The notes: generated by a model not told the origin, from the sequence alone. A DNA stretch of 64,000 bases from Aquisalibacillus elongatus (GCF_003843875.1 NZ_RKRF01000007.1:496001-560000), one strand, 5' to 3'. Counted from the first letter of the stretch, positions 53,441 to 62,324 are shown. Program-made: numbers and translations.

Positions 53441-55417
53441 ATGTCAGCGAAAAGATTACTGAAAGCAGAGGATATATTTCAAATAGATTCTGTGACAGAC
53501 CCAAGAGTAGCACCAAATCAAAAGGAAGCGGTTTTTGTAAAAACACACTTAGATGAAAAAGAAAATAAATATGTTTCTAATTTATTTCACTTAGACTTAG
53601 AAACAAAAGAGGTAAACCAGTGGACACATCAGTCCGAGCGTTTATCACAGCCAAGATGGTCACCTAATGGCGATCAGTTGTTATTTTTATCTAATCGTAA
53701 TGAGAAAAACCAAGTGTTTGTTATCTCCACAAAAGGTGGAGAAGCTAAAAAAGTAACTGACGAAGATGAGAGTGTCTCAAGTGCTTCATTTTCATCTGAC
53801 GGCCAAAAAGTGATCTACCAAGTAGCCAAACCATTAGAACAAGATGAAGACAAAGATAATGATGAAGATGAAAAGGATGAGAAGCCTAAACCAACTGTTA
53901 TTAACAGAATGAAATATAAAGCAGATGGCGCAGGTGTACTAAAAGAAAAATATCAACAAATTAAATTACTAGATTTAGAGAATGAAGAAGTTGAAGTACT
54001 CAAAGAAGGGAATCAAAACTTTATATTCCAGTCATGGATTGATGAAAAGACTTTAATTTATTCAACTGATGAACATGCAAACCAAGACTTTAACTTCAAT
54101 CATAATGTCTATATCTATAATATTGAAAATAAAACTACAACAGAAATCCCAACTGACCAAGGATATGCATCTAATTTCGTGGTATCACCTAATGGTAAAC
54201 ACGTTTTATTTGTACATATGGGGCAAACTTACAAAAACGCTACGCATACAGAGGTCATCCATTTTGATTTAACAACTAATGTCGCAATGCCATTAACGAC
54301 TGAGTTGGATGCGCCTGTCGGAGATTTTGTGGTAGCAGATACCCAGCAACAGGCCGATTTACAAACTGTGATTTGGGCTAATAATGAAGATTTTTACTTC
54401 CCAGTATCAGATCAAGGTAGTGTGCAATTATATTACGGCAACCTTAAGGGTGAACTATATCCGGCATACAATCAAAAGGCCCATATTTATGGTTTGGATT
54501 TAATTTCAGAGAACCAAGCTTTAGTTGCTATTAGTACACCTACTAGCCCTGGAGAATTATATAATCTTGATGTAACATCTGGAGAGACGGAGCAGCTCAC
54601 TCATTTTAATCAATCATTCTTAGATGAAGTTACGATCGTTGAACCCGCATCGATTTCTTATAAGAGTAAAGATGACTGGACAGTTCACGGTTGGTTTATG
54701 AAACCGGCTAATTATCAAGAAGGTCAATCATATCCTTTAATTGTTAATATTCATGGCGGTCCACACGCTTTTTATGCGAATACTTTCTTCCATGAGATGC
54801 AGTATTTCGCAGCTAATGGTTATGCCGTTCTTTATGTTAACCCACGTGGAAGCCACAGTTATGGCCAAGAATTTGTCGATGCTGTACGTGGGGATTATGG
54901 TAATGGCGATTATCAAGATATTATCAATGGATTAGAATATATTCTTGATCAGAACGATTGGATTGATGAAACGCGTTTAGGGGTGACTGGCGGAAGCTAT
55001 GGTGGCTTCATGACGAACTGGATTGTAGGACATACGAATCGATTTAAAGCAGCTGTCACGCAACGAAGCATTTCGAACTGGATTAGCTTTAGAGGTGTAA
55101 GTGATATCGGGTATTATTTCAATGATTGGCAAATCCAAGCCGAATTAGACGAACCAGAAATGCTTTGGAAGCATTCGCCGATTGCATATGCGAGTCAAAT
55201 TGAAACACCACTTAAGATCATTCACAATGAGCGTGACTTCCGTTGCCCAATGGAACAGGCCGAACAATTATTTATTGCTTTAAAATATAACGGAACTGAA
55301 ACTGAGTTTGTTAGATTCCCTGAAGCTGATCACAATCTATCTAGAACTGGAAAACCAAACCTAAGAATTGAAAGACTGAACCACATCCTTGGATGGTTTG
55401 AAGATTATCTAAAATAG
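53441..55417 (+). CDS. S9 family prolyl-oligopeptidase-like peptidase (YuxL type)
   Basis: 658-residue cytoplasmic acylaminoacyl-peptidase-like enzyme: an N-terminal beta-propeller (~1-390, with WD-like SPNGDQLLFLSNR repeats) and a C-terminal alpha/beta hydrolase with Ser519 (GGSYGGF), Asp599 (NERDFRCP) and His631 (EADHNL). A propeller loop around residues 127-147 is a highly charged insert (DEDKDNDEDEKDEKP). ATG 53441 follows GAAGGAGGATAAT; ATG 53426 overlaps that site. Confidence 0.93.
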   Translation: MSAKRLLKAEDIFQIDSVTDPRVAPNQKEAVFVKTHLDEKENKYVSNLFHLDLETKEVNQWTHQSERLSQPRWSPNGDQLLFLSNRNEKNQVFVISTKGGEAKKVTDEDESVSSASFSSDGQKVIYQVAKPLEQDEDKDNDEDEKDEKPKPTVINRMKYKADGAGVLKEKYQQIKLLDLENEEVEVLKEGNQNFIFQSWIDEKTLIYSTDEHANQDFNFNHNVYIYNIENKTTTEIPTDQGYASNFVVSPNGKHVLFVHMGQTYKNATHTEVIHFDLTTNVAMPLTTELDAPVGDFVVADTQQQADLQTVIWANNEDFYFPVSDQGSVQLYYGNLKGELYPAYNQKAHIYGLDLISENQALVAISTPTSPGELYNLDVTSGETEQLTHFNQSFLDEVTIVEPASISYKSKDDWTVHGWFMKPANYQEGQSYPLIVNIHGGPHAFYANTFFHEMQYFAANGYAVLYVNPRGSHSYGQEFVDAVRGDYGNGDYQDIINGLEYILDQNDWIDETRLGVTGGSYGGFMTNWIVGHTNRFKAAVTQRSISNWISFRGVSDIGYYFNDWQIQAELDEPEMLWKHSPIAYASQIETPLKIIHNERDFRCPMEQAEQLFIALKYNGTETEFVRFPEADHNLSRTGKPNLRIERLNHILGWFEDYLK

Positions 55418-55420
55418 GAA

Positions 55421-55459
55421 ATGAAAAGGCCATGCTCAAAGTTGAACATGGCCTTTCAT
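55421..55459. terminator. bidirectional terminator
   Basis: Arms ATGAAAAGGCCATG (55421-55434) and CATGGCCTTTCAT (55447-55459) between convergent S9 peptidase and msrA; the msrA stop codon begins on its last base. Confidence 0.7.
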
Positions 55460-55986
55460 TATACCCAATTTTCTTCTATAAATTTATCTCGCCCAGATTT
55501 TTCACGATCTTCTTGGTACTCATTGGGATTCTTTTTATAAAATTCTTGATGATATTCTTCTGCAGGATAAAAAGCTGTAGCCTCTAAAACTTCAGTTACA
55601 ATAGGTTTATAGAAATTACCATTTTCCTCGATATTCTGCTTCGACTGTTCAGCTACCGTTCTTTGTTCATCATTATGGTAAAAAATAGCTGTACGATATT
55701 GAGGTCCACGATCATGGAATTGTCCATAAGGGTCTGTTGGGTCAATTTGTATCCAATATAAATCTAATATTGTCTGATAAGATATAATATTCGGATCATA
55801 TGTAATTTGAACGGCTTCATAATGTCCGGTCTGGCCAGTTTTTACATCTTCATAGGTTGGGTTTACTACAGAACCGCCTGTATATCCAGAAACAACGGCA
55901 TGAACACCGTCCCATTGGTCAAACGGTTTTACCATACACCAAAAACATCCACCTGCAAAAGTTGCTTTTTCTAATTGTTGTGTCAA
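55459..55986 (-). CDS. msrA: peptide methionine sulfoxide reductase MsrA (second copy)
   Basis: Stand-alone MsrA, 175 residues, reducing methionine-S-sulfoxide; catalytic Cys14 in [11 protein letters not shown], with GYTGG, GHYEAVQITYDP and QIDPTDPYGQFHDRG. I chose TTG 55986 because CGAGGTGATGACG precedes it and the region matches base for base the layout before the msrAB start (GAGGTGAT, start, ACA/TCA-CAA...TTAGAAAAAGC). An ATG at 55992 lies inside the ribosome site. Clear paralogue of the MsrA half of msrAB. Confidence 0.93.
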   Translation of the reverse strand: MTQQLEKATFAGGCFWCMVKPFDQWDGVHAVVSGYTGGSVVNPTYEDVKTGQTGHYEAVQITYDPNIISYQTILDLYWIQIDPTDPYGQFHDRGPQYRTAIFYHNDEQRTVAEQSKQNIEENGNFYKPIVTEVLEATAFYPAEEYHQEFYKKNPNEYQEDREKSGRDKFIEENWV

Positions 55987-56082
55987 CGTCATCACCTCGT
56001 ACACGATATTATATCAATCTATGTTTATAAATGAAATAAAAAACCATATTAAAAACACCCATGGTAAAAGCCAGGGGGACGT

Positions 56083-56229
56083 TTACAGTTTACGTTTACC
56101 AGTTATGAGTTGATAAATAAATACAATACCGGCAATTACTAATAATAAATGAATTAAGCCTCCTGCTATGTCTAATAATAACCCAATTAACCAAATGGTA
56201 AGTATAATCACAATAATCGTCCAAAGCAT
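56083..56229 (-). CDS. lmo0937-like small membrane protein
   Basis: 48-residue peptide, almost entirely two hydrophobic helices (MLWTIIVIILTIWLIGLLLD and GGLIHLLLVIAGIVFIYQLI) with a basic end GKRKL. This is the lmo0937-family pattern common in Bacillaceae and Listeria. AAAGGAGTG precedes the start at 56229. Function unknown; relatives are often stress-induced. Confidence 0.8.
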   Translation of the reverse strand: MLWTIIVIILTIWLIGLLLDIAGGLIHLLLVIAGIVFIYQLITGKRKL

Positions 56230-56300
56230 ATTATTCACTCCTTTATCTTTTATTATCGTTATTCCCGTAATAACTTTTCGTAAACGAATTTTGAATTATT

Positions 56301-56309
56301 TGGTATAAT
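56301..56309 (+). promoter_or_regulatory. extended -10 promoter of the SCP2-PBP operon
   Basis: TGGTATAAT (TGn-TATAAT), about 30 bases before the SCP2 gene. No clear -35. Confidence 0.45.
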
Positions 56310-56339
56310 ATAGATGTACAAATTAGGAGGAGGGGTCTG

Positions 56340-56672
56340 ATGGATAATTTAGAAAGTAAACTGCAACAGTTACATAAAAAGATGAAAGAAAATCCAGAGC
56401 ATATTGAAGAGATGGATGCAAATTTTTCATTTGATATTAAAGATACTGATCAACAATGGAGTGTTAAATTCAATTCAAATGAAGTTGAGCTTCAAGATGG
56501 ACTGTTAGATGGTGCAACTTGTACGTTAAAGATGGATGCATCACATTTTGAGAAGTTATTAGACGGACAATTAAATGCCACAACTGCTTTTATGATGGGA
56601 AAAATTAAAGCAGAAGGTGATTTAACAAAAGCAATGAAACTACAAAAGGTACTATCGAATTACCAGGGTTAG
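56340..56672 (+). CDS. SCP2 sterol-carrier-domain protein
   Basis: 110-residue single SCP2 domain: NFSFDIKDTDQQWSVKF, CTLKMDASHFEKLLDGQLN and FMMGKIKAEGDLTKAMKL are typical. Such domains have a hydrophobic lipid-binding tunnel; the bacterial ligand is unknown. AGGAGGAGGGG precedes the ATG. It is 12 bases ahead of the PBP gene and shares its promoter. Confidence 0.88.
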   Translation: MDNLESKLQQLHKKMKENPEHIEEMDANFSFDIKDTDQQWSVKFNSNEVELQDGLLDGATCTLKMDASHFEKLLDGQLNATTAFMMGKIKAEGDLTKAMKLQKVLSNYQG

Positions 56673-56684
56673 GAAGGTGATTTT

Positions 56685-58733
56685 TTGAAAAAACTTTGGT
56701 TCCTAATTATTGTTCTGTTATTATTGGTTGCTTGTAGCGAAGAAGAAAAACCGGAATATACAAACCCATATGATACCGCTAATGAATATGTTGAGTTATG
56801 GCAAGAACATAATTTCAATGAAATTTATCAAGAGCTTTTATTAGAACGAACGACAGCGAAGTATGGTGAAGATGATTACATCGAACGATATGAGAATCTT
56901 TATGATGTATTAGGTGTTAATAATTTATCCATCGAACTGTCAGAAGAAAAAGTAGAGTTCACAGAAGAAGAATTTGAAGAATTAGTAGAATACGAAATTC
57001 CAATAACTATATCATTTGAAACGATCGCTGGAACCGTAGAATATGAGAAAACATTACCATTAGAAAAAGCTATGGATGAAGAGTATGTTGGTGAAAGTGA
57101 TCGTGATGTAAATCCAGAAAGTCCGTGGTACGTTGGGTGGGATCCTTCATTTATTATGCCTGGCCTTGAAGACGGAGATGAAGTTAAATTATCGAGTGTA
57201 CCTGCATCTAGGGGAGAAATTGTAGATCGTAACGGAGAGTTACTTGCTACTAATGGCGAGGTTTATCAAATAGGCATCATACCTGAAAGTTTTAGCGAAG
57301 AGGAAATAAATAAATTAGCTGGAATATTGGATATTTCAGAAGAAACCATTAATAGTGCACTTGAACAAAACTGGGTTCAGCCGCACCATTTCGTTCCAAT
57401 TAAAAAGGTAAGTTTAAATGATGATGATATCATGGCAAGAGCTACTTCAATTGCAGGTGTTCAATCTAATATTGAAATCGATAGAGTCTATCCATACGGT
57501 GAAGCTGCTGCTCATTTAACAGGATATATCGGAAATATTACTGCAGAAGAACTAGAAGATTATGAGGAGCAATGCTACACCGCTCAAGACCGAATTGGAA
57601 AAAGAGGGTTAGAACAATTATATGAAGATCGTCTTCGCGGAGAAGACGGCAGGGAAATTTACATCGAGAAACAAGACCAGTCCCAACGTACTGTTGTTCA
57701 AAAAGACCCTCAAGATGGTGATACAATTGAACTTTCTATTGATATAAATGAACAAGTTCAGCTGTATGAGGTTCTAAAAGAAGAAGCAGGTACAGCTGTT
57801 ACCGTGAATCCAACGACAGGAGAAGTTACGAGTCTTGTCAGTTTCCCAGCGTTTGATCCAAATGATTACATTTTAGGCTTTACAAAATCTAGTTTAGAAA
57901 ATTTAAATGAAAACGAAGAAAATCCAACACTTAACCGTTTTGCCACGAGATATTCACCTGGCTCAACGATTAAACCGTTAACAACAATTGTTGGCCTTAA
58001 TGAAGGTATATTAGATCCCAATGAAACCAGAACAATAGAAGGCAAGGAATGGCAAAATAACGAGTCTTGGGGTAATTACCATGTCACACGGGTCTATGAG
58101 AACGATACTGAAGTAGATTTAGAAAGCGCCTTTAAGAATTCTGATAATATCTATTTCGCAATGCTCGGTTTAGATATTGGAGCAGAAAACTTCTCAGAAG
58201 GATTTAAAAATTTAGGATTTGGAGAAGATTTACCATTTGAATACCCGATTCCAAACTCTCAAGTTTCAAATACAGGAAAAATTGATCGAGAAGTTTTATT
58301 GGCCGATAGTTCTTATGGTCAAGGCCAAGTATTAATGAGTTTATTACATCTCACGTCCATTTACGGTGGTATTACTAACGATGGGACGGTTATGAAACCA
58401 TTACTATTGACTGAAGAAGAATCTGAAGCTTGGATCAATGACATGGTTTCAGAAGATAATGCTAGCTTAATTCAAGATATGCTAAGAAGTGTTGTATCAA
58501 ATGGTACAGCTCAAAGTATAGATCTACAGGGAAAAGAAATATCAGGCAAAACGGGAACAGCAGAGCTGAAGTCAAGTCAAGATGATGAAAACGCAGTTGA
58601 GAATGGATTATTTGTCTCATATGATCAACAAAATCCTAACCGAGTTCTCGGTATATTGATTGAAGGGGTCGAAGAACAGGGTGGAAGCTCACATGTAGTG
58701 GATTTAGCCAAAGAAATATACGAAAACAGGTAA
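56685..58733 (+). CDS. PBP3/MecA-type class B penicillin-binding lipoprotein
   Basis: 682 residues: lipoprotein signal with lipobox LLVAC (Cys17), an NTF2-like MecA_N domain (~25-140), PBP dimerisation domain (~150-340, SRGEIVDRNGELLATNG) and transpeptidase domain with Ser427-Lys430 (PGSTIKP), SDN and KTG (622-624). This is the architecture of B. subtilis PbpC (PBP3). D,D-transpeptidase for wall crosslinking outside the membrane. Strongly acidic. TTG 56685 has AGGAAGGTGATT upstream. Similarity to MecA is domain-level and does not imply resistance. Confidence 0.92.
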   Translation: MKKLWFLIIVLLLLVACSEEEKPEYTNPYDTANEYVELWQEHNFNEIYQELLLERTTAKYGEDDYIERYENLYDVLGVNNLSIELSEEKVEFTEEEFEELVEYEIPITISFETIAGTVEYEKTLPLEKAMDEEYVGESDRDVNPESPWYVGWDPSFIMPGLEDGDEVKLSSVPASRGEIVDRNGELLATNGEVYQIGIIPESFSEEEINKLAGILDISEETINSALEQNWVQPHHFVPIKKVSLNDDDIMARATSIAGVQSNIEIDRVYPYGEAAAHLTGYIGNITAEELEDYEEQCYTAQDRIGKRGLEQLYEDRLRGEDGREIYIEKQDQSQRTVVQKDPQDGDTIELSIDINEQVQLYEVLKEEAGTAVTVNPTTGEVTSLVSFPAFDPNDYILGFTKSSLENLNENEENPTLNRFATRYSPGSTIKPLTTIVGLNEGILDPNETRTIEGKEWQNNESWGNYHVTRVYENDTEVDLESAFKNSDNIYFAMLGLDIGAENFSEGFKNLGFGEDLPFEYPIPNSQVSNTGKIDREVLLADSSYGQGQVLMSLLHLTSIYGGITNDGTVMKPLLLTEEESEAWINDMVSEDNASLIQDMLRSVVSNGTAQSIDLQGKEISGKTGTAELKSSQDDENAVENGLFVSYDQQNPNRVLGILIEGVEEQGGSSHVVDLAKEIYENR

Positions 58734-58756
58734 TCCATAATAATATTATGTTAACT

Positions 58757-58788
58757 AAGCGCTATTCAACAAGAATAGCGCTTTTTTT
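58757..58788 (+). terminator. terminator after the PBP gene
   Basis: 11-bp perfect stem AAGCGCTATTC (58757-58767) / GAATAGCGCTT (58773-58783) followed by T-run. Confidence 0.88.
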
Positions 58789-58855
58789 ATGGCTTAGCAT
58801 AGTTAGTATTCCATGGGAAACATTAAAAATGACTGTAGTGTGAGAGAGGGATTTT

Positions 58856-60310
58856 ATGACGAAGCCCATCATGTTAATTAATATAGATAGTTTAATGACA
58901 GAACCATTAAAAATGGCTGTTCAAACTGGCAGAGCACCAGCTTTAAAATTTTTAATGGAACAAGGTCACTTTATAGAAAACATGGTCAGTTCATTTCCTA
59001 CGATGTCTGTCACAATTGATAGTACACTACTTACCGGCACTTATACCGATCAACACCGAGTTCCAGCCCTCAATTGGTTTGATGTTGAAAACCAGATGAT
59101 GGTCAACTATGGAACAGGACTACGAGAAACAATGACAGTAGGCTTTTCTAAATCTGTACGTCAAATGTTTGAGAGGTTAAATATTGATGATTTAAGCCCT
59201 AATGTGTCAACTATTTTTGAAGACTTAGCTCTTCATGGTTTAGATAGTGGTGTTATTAACTCTTTTGTCTATCGTGGCAATAAAGAACAACGTTTGGAAC
59301 TACCTAGAGTTTTAAAGATGATGACGAAATTAGACCAAACCTTTCTATTTAAAACACCAACATATTTTTCATTAGGGGCATTTTCAAGCATACGAAAACA
59401 AAGTATCGCTCCTTTTATGATTGGTGGAAATAGAAAGCTTGCTGGACGTGAATTGCGTGCATTAATAAAGCACCATCAGATTCCTGCTTTTACTTTTTGT
59501 ATATTTCAAGATATGGATATAAGGGTTCACAATTTAGGTCCATTTGATTTGAAGGGAATTCAACGAATTGATCAAGAACTTGATAAAACATTGAAGATGT
59601 TTGGCAGCTATGAAGAAGCAATAAATCAATGTACATGGATCGTGATTGGAGACAATGGACAATCGGCAACTGGTTGGAACTTTAACGATGTTGAAATTAA
59701 TTTAAGAAAAGTTCTCAAGGGATATCAAATATATAATATTAAAAAGAACATTAAGGCGAGTGATGAACTATTATTATCAGTCAATCAACGAATGGCTTAT
59801 GTATACGTATTAGATGACAACATTCCACTAATTGATGTGGCTAAAAAACTGCAATCAGATTCGCGTATCGATGTCATTGCGTGGAAAGAGAAAGGAAGAA
59901 ATCACATTATATCTGGGTTGAATAACGGAAAGTTATCATTTTCTCCAGGTAAACAGTATCAAGATCAATATAATCAAAGCTGGGATATAGAAGGTGAGTT
60001 GGATCTTTTAAATTTAAAAGTTGAAAATCAAGCCATTTCTTATAACAGTTTCCCAGATGCACTTGCAAGGTTACATGGTGCTTTGCATTCACATAAAGGA
60101 AGGTTTCTAATTGTAAATGCCAAACCGGGTTGTGAGTTTTTGGCACAGAAGACGCCTATTCATATTGGAGGTGCTTGTCATGGCTCTTTGCATGAACAAG
60201 AATCGCTAATACCGTGCATTATTACAGGGACAGATCTACAACCAGAACATAACCGCTTAGTCGATATGAAAACTTATTTATTAAATCAGTTAATTAAACA
60301 AGAGGAATAA
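58856..60310 (+). CDS. alkaline-phosphatase-superfamily phosphodiesterase/NPP-like protein
   Basis: 484 residues with the type I phosphodiesterase/nucleotide pyrophosphatase layout: metal Asp11 (INIDSLM), nucleophile Thr49 (FPTMSVT), a D-x3-H set in DMDIRVHNLGP, and a final metal His in GACHGSLHEQ. At the usual D-H-G motif the sequence reads GDNGQS, i.e. Asn in place of a metal-binding His. No signal peptide is visible, unlike secreted relatives. GAGAGAGGG precedes the ATG. Substrate unknown. Confidence 0.78.
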   Translation: MTKPIMLINIDSLMTEPLKMAVQTGRAPALKFLMEQGHFIENMVSSFPTMSVTIDSTLLTGTYTDQHRVPALNWFDVENQMMVNYGTGLRETMTVGFSKSVRQMFERLNIDDLSPNVSTIFEDLALHGLDSGVINSFVYRGNKEQRLELPRVLKMMTKLDQTFLFKTPTYFSLGAFSSIRKQSIAPFMIGGNRKLAGRELRALIKHHQIPAFTFCIFQDMDIRVHNLGPFDLKGIQRIDQELDKTLKMFGSYEEAINQCTWIVIGDNGQSATGWNFNDVEINLRKVLKGYQIYNIKKNIKASDELLLSVNQRMAYVYVLDDNIPLIDVAKKLQSDSRIDVIAWKEKGRNHIISGLNNGKLSFSPGKQYQDQYNQSWDIEGELDLLNLKVENQAISYNSFPDALARLHGALHSHKGRFLIVNAKPGCEFLAQKTPIHIGGACHGSLHEQESLIPCIITGTDLQPEHNRLVDMKTYLLNQLIKQEE

Positions 60311-60327
60311 GCATGCTTATTCCTCTT
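60300..60327. repeat. perfect 28-bp palindrome across two convergent stop codons
   Basis: AAGAGGAATAAGCA followed by its exact reverse complement. It contains the stop codon of the phosphodiesterase gene (60308-60310) and of the GDPD gene (60317-60319), each preceded by GAG GAA. No T-tract follows on either strand. Confidence 0.7.
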
Positions 60328-61246
60328 CATCAAGAAGCTCTAACATCAAATCAGGTCGATCAGTCACAATACCATGAGCACCACGATTAATGAGTGTTTC
60401 CATGTCGTCCTGGTCATTAATCGTCCAATAGTGGATTTGTAATCCCATCCGCTCTGCGCTATCGAGTAAATCATAAGTTGTAAGGTCATAACCGCTGGCC
60501 TCTAGAGGCAGTTGCATGGAATCGACAGACGGTTTATATAAATTTTTTAAATGAAATTTATGAGTGATTACAAATTTTCGGACTTCCTGTTCGCCGCCAG
60601 AAACAGCAATATCAGGATTAGCATGCTTTTTAAAGGTTTCTATAATGTTGTGGTCAAATGATGCAATGGTAACTTGATCAACTAGCTGATGGGTTTCAAT
60701 TAACTCATTCAACCGTTTTGAAATCTCGTCCATTCGTTCATAAGGGTTGGTATCTTTAATTTCAATTAAAAAGCGTTGATCCGGAAACTTCTCAAATAAT
60801 TCCTCTACGGTGACTAGCTCTATACCTTGACCACGATAAGGATGCTCACCATCCTTTTCAAAATAGTAGCCCGCATCAAGTTCTTTAAGTTCATCTAACG
60901 TTAAGTCATTGACAGCCCCGGTTCCATCTGTCGTACGATTAACCGTATCGTCATGGATGGCAACAAGATGGCCATCTTTTGAAATATGTATATCTGTTTC
61001 TAGAACATCCACACCAAGATTAACGGCATTTTGAAAAGCGGGCATGGTGCTAGATGGTGCAAGATGTTCACCGCCTTGGTGAGCAATGACCAAAGGACGG
61101 TCTAAGTTTTGGTAAAATGGTTTTACATCAACTGAATGAATTGGTATTAAATTTAATACAACATAAATCGCGCCCAGTATACCTAAAGTGATAGATGAAC
61201 GATGAATTAATTTTTCTCGATTAGATTTATTTTTTTGACTCAACAT
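60317..61246 (-). CDS. membrane-anchored glycerophosphodiester phosphodiesterase
   Basis: 309 residues: an N-terminal membrane anchor (about 17-37) then a GDPD TIM barrel facing outside: VIAHQGGEHLAPSSTMPAF (catalytic His), VLETDIHISKDGHLVAIHDDTVNRTTDGTG in pieces (Glu, Asp, second His), FLIEIKD and the C-terminal VTDRPDLML. Releases glycerol-3-phosphate from glycerophosphodiesters. ATG 61246 follows GGGGGAATC; the longer frame from 61273 starts upstream of that site. Confidence 0.92.
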   Translation of the reverse strand: MLSQKNKSNREKLIHRSSITLGILGAIYVVLNLIPIHSVDVKPFYQNLDRPLVIAHQGGEHLAPSSTMPAFQNAVNLGVDVLETDIHISKDGHLVAIHDDTVNRTTDGTGAVNDLTLDELKELDAGYYFEKDGEHPYRGQGIELVTVEELFEKFPDQRFLIEIKDTNPYERMDEISKRLNELIETHQLVDQVTIASFDHNIIETFKKHANPDIAVSGGEQEVRKFVITHKFHLKNLYKPSVDSMQLPLEASGYDLTTYDLLDSAERMGLQIHYWTINDQDDMETLINRGAHGIVTDRPDLMLELLDEEE

Positions 61247-61275
61247 GATTCCCCCAAATAAGTTACATCCCATTC

Positions 61276-61284
61276 ATTATATCA
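61276..61284 (-). promoter_or_regulatory. extended -10 promoter of the GDPD gene
   Basis: Minus strand TGATATAAT, about 30 bases before the GDPD start. No clear -35. Confidence 0.4.
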
Positions 61285-61343
61285 AATGATGGGGAAATAA
61301 AGGTTAAAAGATTAGTAGATTAACGATATTTACATTATGTAAA

Positions 61344-61365
61344 CTACTAGCTTTATAGCTAGTAG
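61344..61365 (-). terminator. probable terminator of sodF
   Basis: 9-bp perfect stem CTACTAGCT / AGCTAGTAG just after the sodF stop. The minus-strand tail (TTTACAT) is only weakly U-rich. Confidence 0.45.
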
Positions 61366-61372
61366 AAATATA

Positions 61373-62275
61373 TTAATACGCTTCCCATTTTAGTTGTTTA
61401 GCTTTTTGATAACGATTTGATACCTCATCCCAGTTAACCACATTCCACCATTCCTCAACGTATTTTGCCCGATTATTTTCGTACTGTAGATAATAAGCGT
61501 GTTCCCATACATCTAATACAAGTAAAGGAATCACATCCCATTGAGTTAAGTTTTGGTGTTTTTCAGCTTGTAATATTTCTAGATGATGTGATCTTGGGGA
61601 ATAGACTAAGATCGCCCAACCTGATCCTTCTACATTTTTTGCCGCTTCTGAGAAATGCTTTTTAAACGCATTAAAGTTACCAAAGCGTTGTTCTATTGCT
61701 CTTATTAAATCACCACTAGGTTTACCACCACCGTTAGGGCTCATAATATTCCAAAAAATTGTGTGTAAGTAATGACCAGCTCCATTAAATGCCGCTTCAC
61801 GCTCCCAATGTTTAATTAATTTATAATCATTATTTTTGCGGGATTTTTCCATTTCCTTTTCAGCTTTATTTAAACCATCAACATAACTTTGGTGGTGTTT
61901 GTCATGGTGTAACGTCATGATCCGTTCACTAATATAAGGTTCTAACGCATCATAATCGTAGGGAAGAGGAGGGAGTGTGTGTTGACCAATACCAATGCCG
62001 TTATTAGATTGTTCACGTTTTTTGAATAGTTGCTGCCATTCTTGGACTAAAAGATGAGCATTACTTTTTAACAATTCAGCTTGATCGGCTGTAAATTTTT
62101 CTTGATGATCTTTAAAATACTGAACATCTTTCATTAATTTGTCTAAACCTTGGCCAAAACTTTGACTCAATTCAGACTTAATTTGATTAGGTTGCGTCTT
62201 TTTCCATTCATCTTTTAAATGAGAGACCCATTTTTCCATTTCGAATAGAAATTGTTCTAAGGAAACTTTGGACAT
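61373..62275 (-). CDS. sodF: superoxide dismutase (Fe/Mn type) with N-terminal extension
   Basis: 300 residues, far longer than the ~200 of normal SodA/SodB: a ~95-residue charged helical N-terminal extension, then a complete SOD with metal ligands His123 (LHHDKHH), His171 (YLHTIFWN), Asp255 and His259 (DVWEHAYY). This is the SodF/YojM-region type seen in Bacillus. ATG 62275 is preceded by AGGAGG and seven T; the longer open frame to 62356 overlaps the upstream gene. The Shine-Dalgarno abuts a hairpin. Confidence 0.93.
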   Translation of the reverse strand: MSKVSLEQFLFEMEKWVSHLKDEWKKTQPNQIKSELSQSFGQGLDKLMKDVQYFKDHQEKFTADQAELLKSNAHLLVQEWQQLFKKREQSNNGIGIGQHTLPPLPYDYDALEPYISERIMTLHHDKHHQSYVDGLNKAEKEMEKSRKNNDYKLIKHWEREAAFNGAGHYLHTIFWNIMSPNGGGKPSGDLIRAIEQRFGNFNAFKKHFSEAAKNVEGSGWAILVYSPRSHHLEILQAEKHQNLTQWDVIPLLVLDVWEHAYYLQYENNRAKYVEEWWNVVNWDEVSNRYQKAKQLKWEAY

Positions 62276-62324
62276 AAAAAAACCTCCTGTAGCATTCGTC
62301 ATAGTATTGTATGAATGCCACAGG
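62276..62324 (-). promoter_or_regulatory. terminator-like hairpin merging with the sodF ribosome site
   Basis: Minus-strand RNA: 12-bp stem (arms 62313-62324 and 62286-62297, one G-U), then AGG and seven U, then the sodF AUG. The last G's of the 3' arm are the start of the AGGAGG Shine-Dalgarno. Could terminate the upstream gene, attenuate sodF or mask its ribosome site. Confidence 0.6.

Noticed and set aside
56685-58733. Possible acquired methicillin-resistance determinant (MecA-like).
   Set aside because: MecA_N plus transpeptidase is the normal PBP3 (PbpC) architecture of Bacillaceae; codon use and context are native and no mobile element is near.
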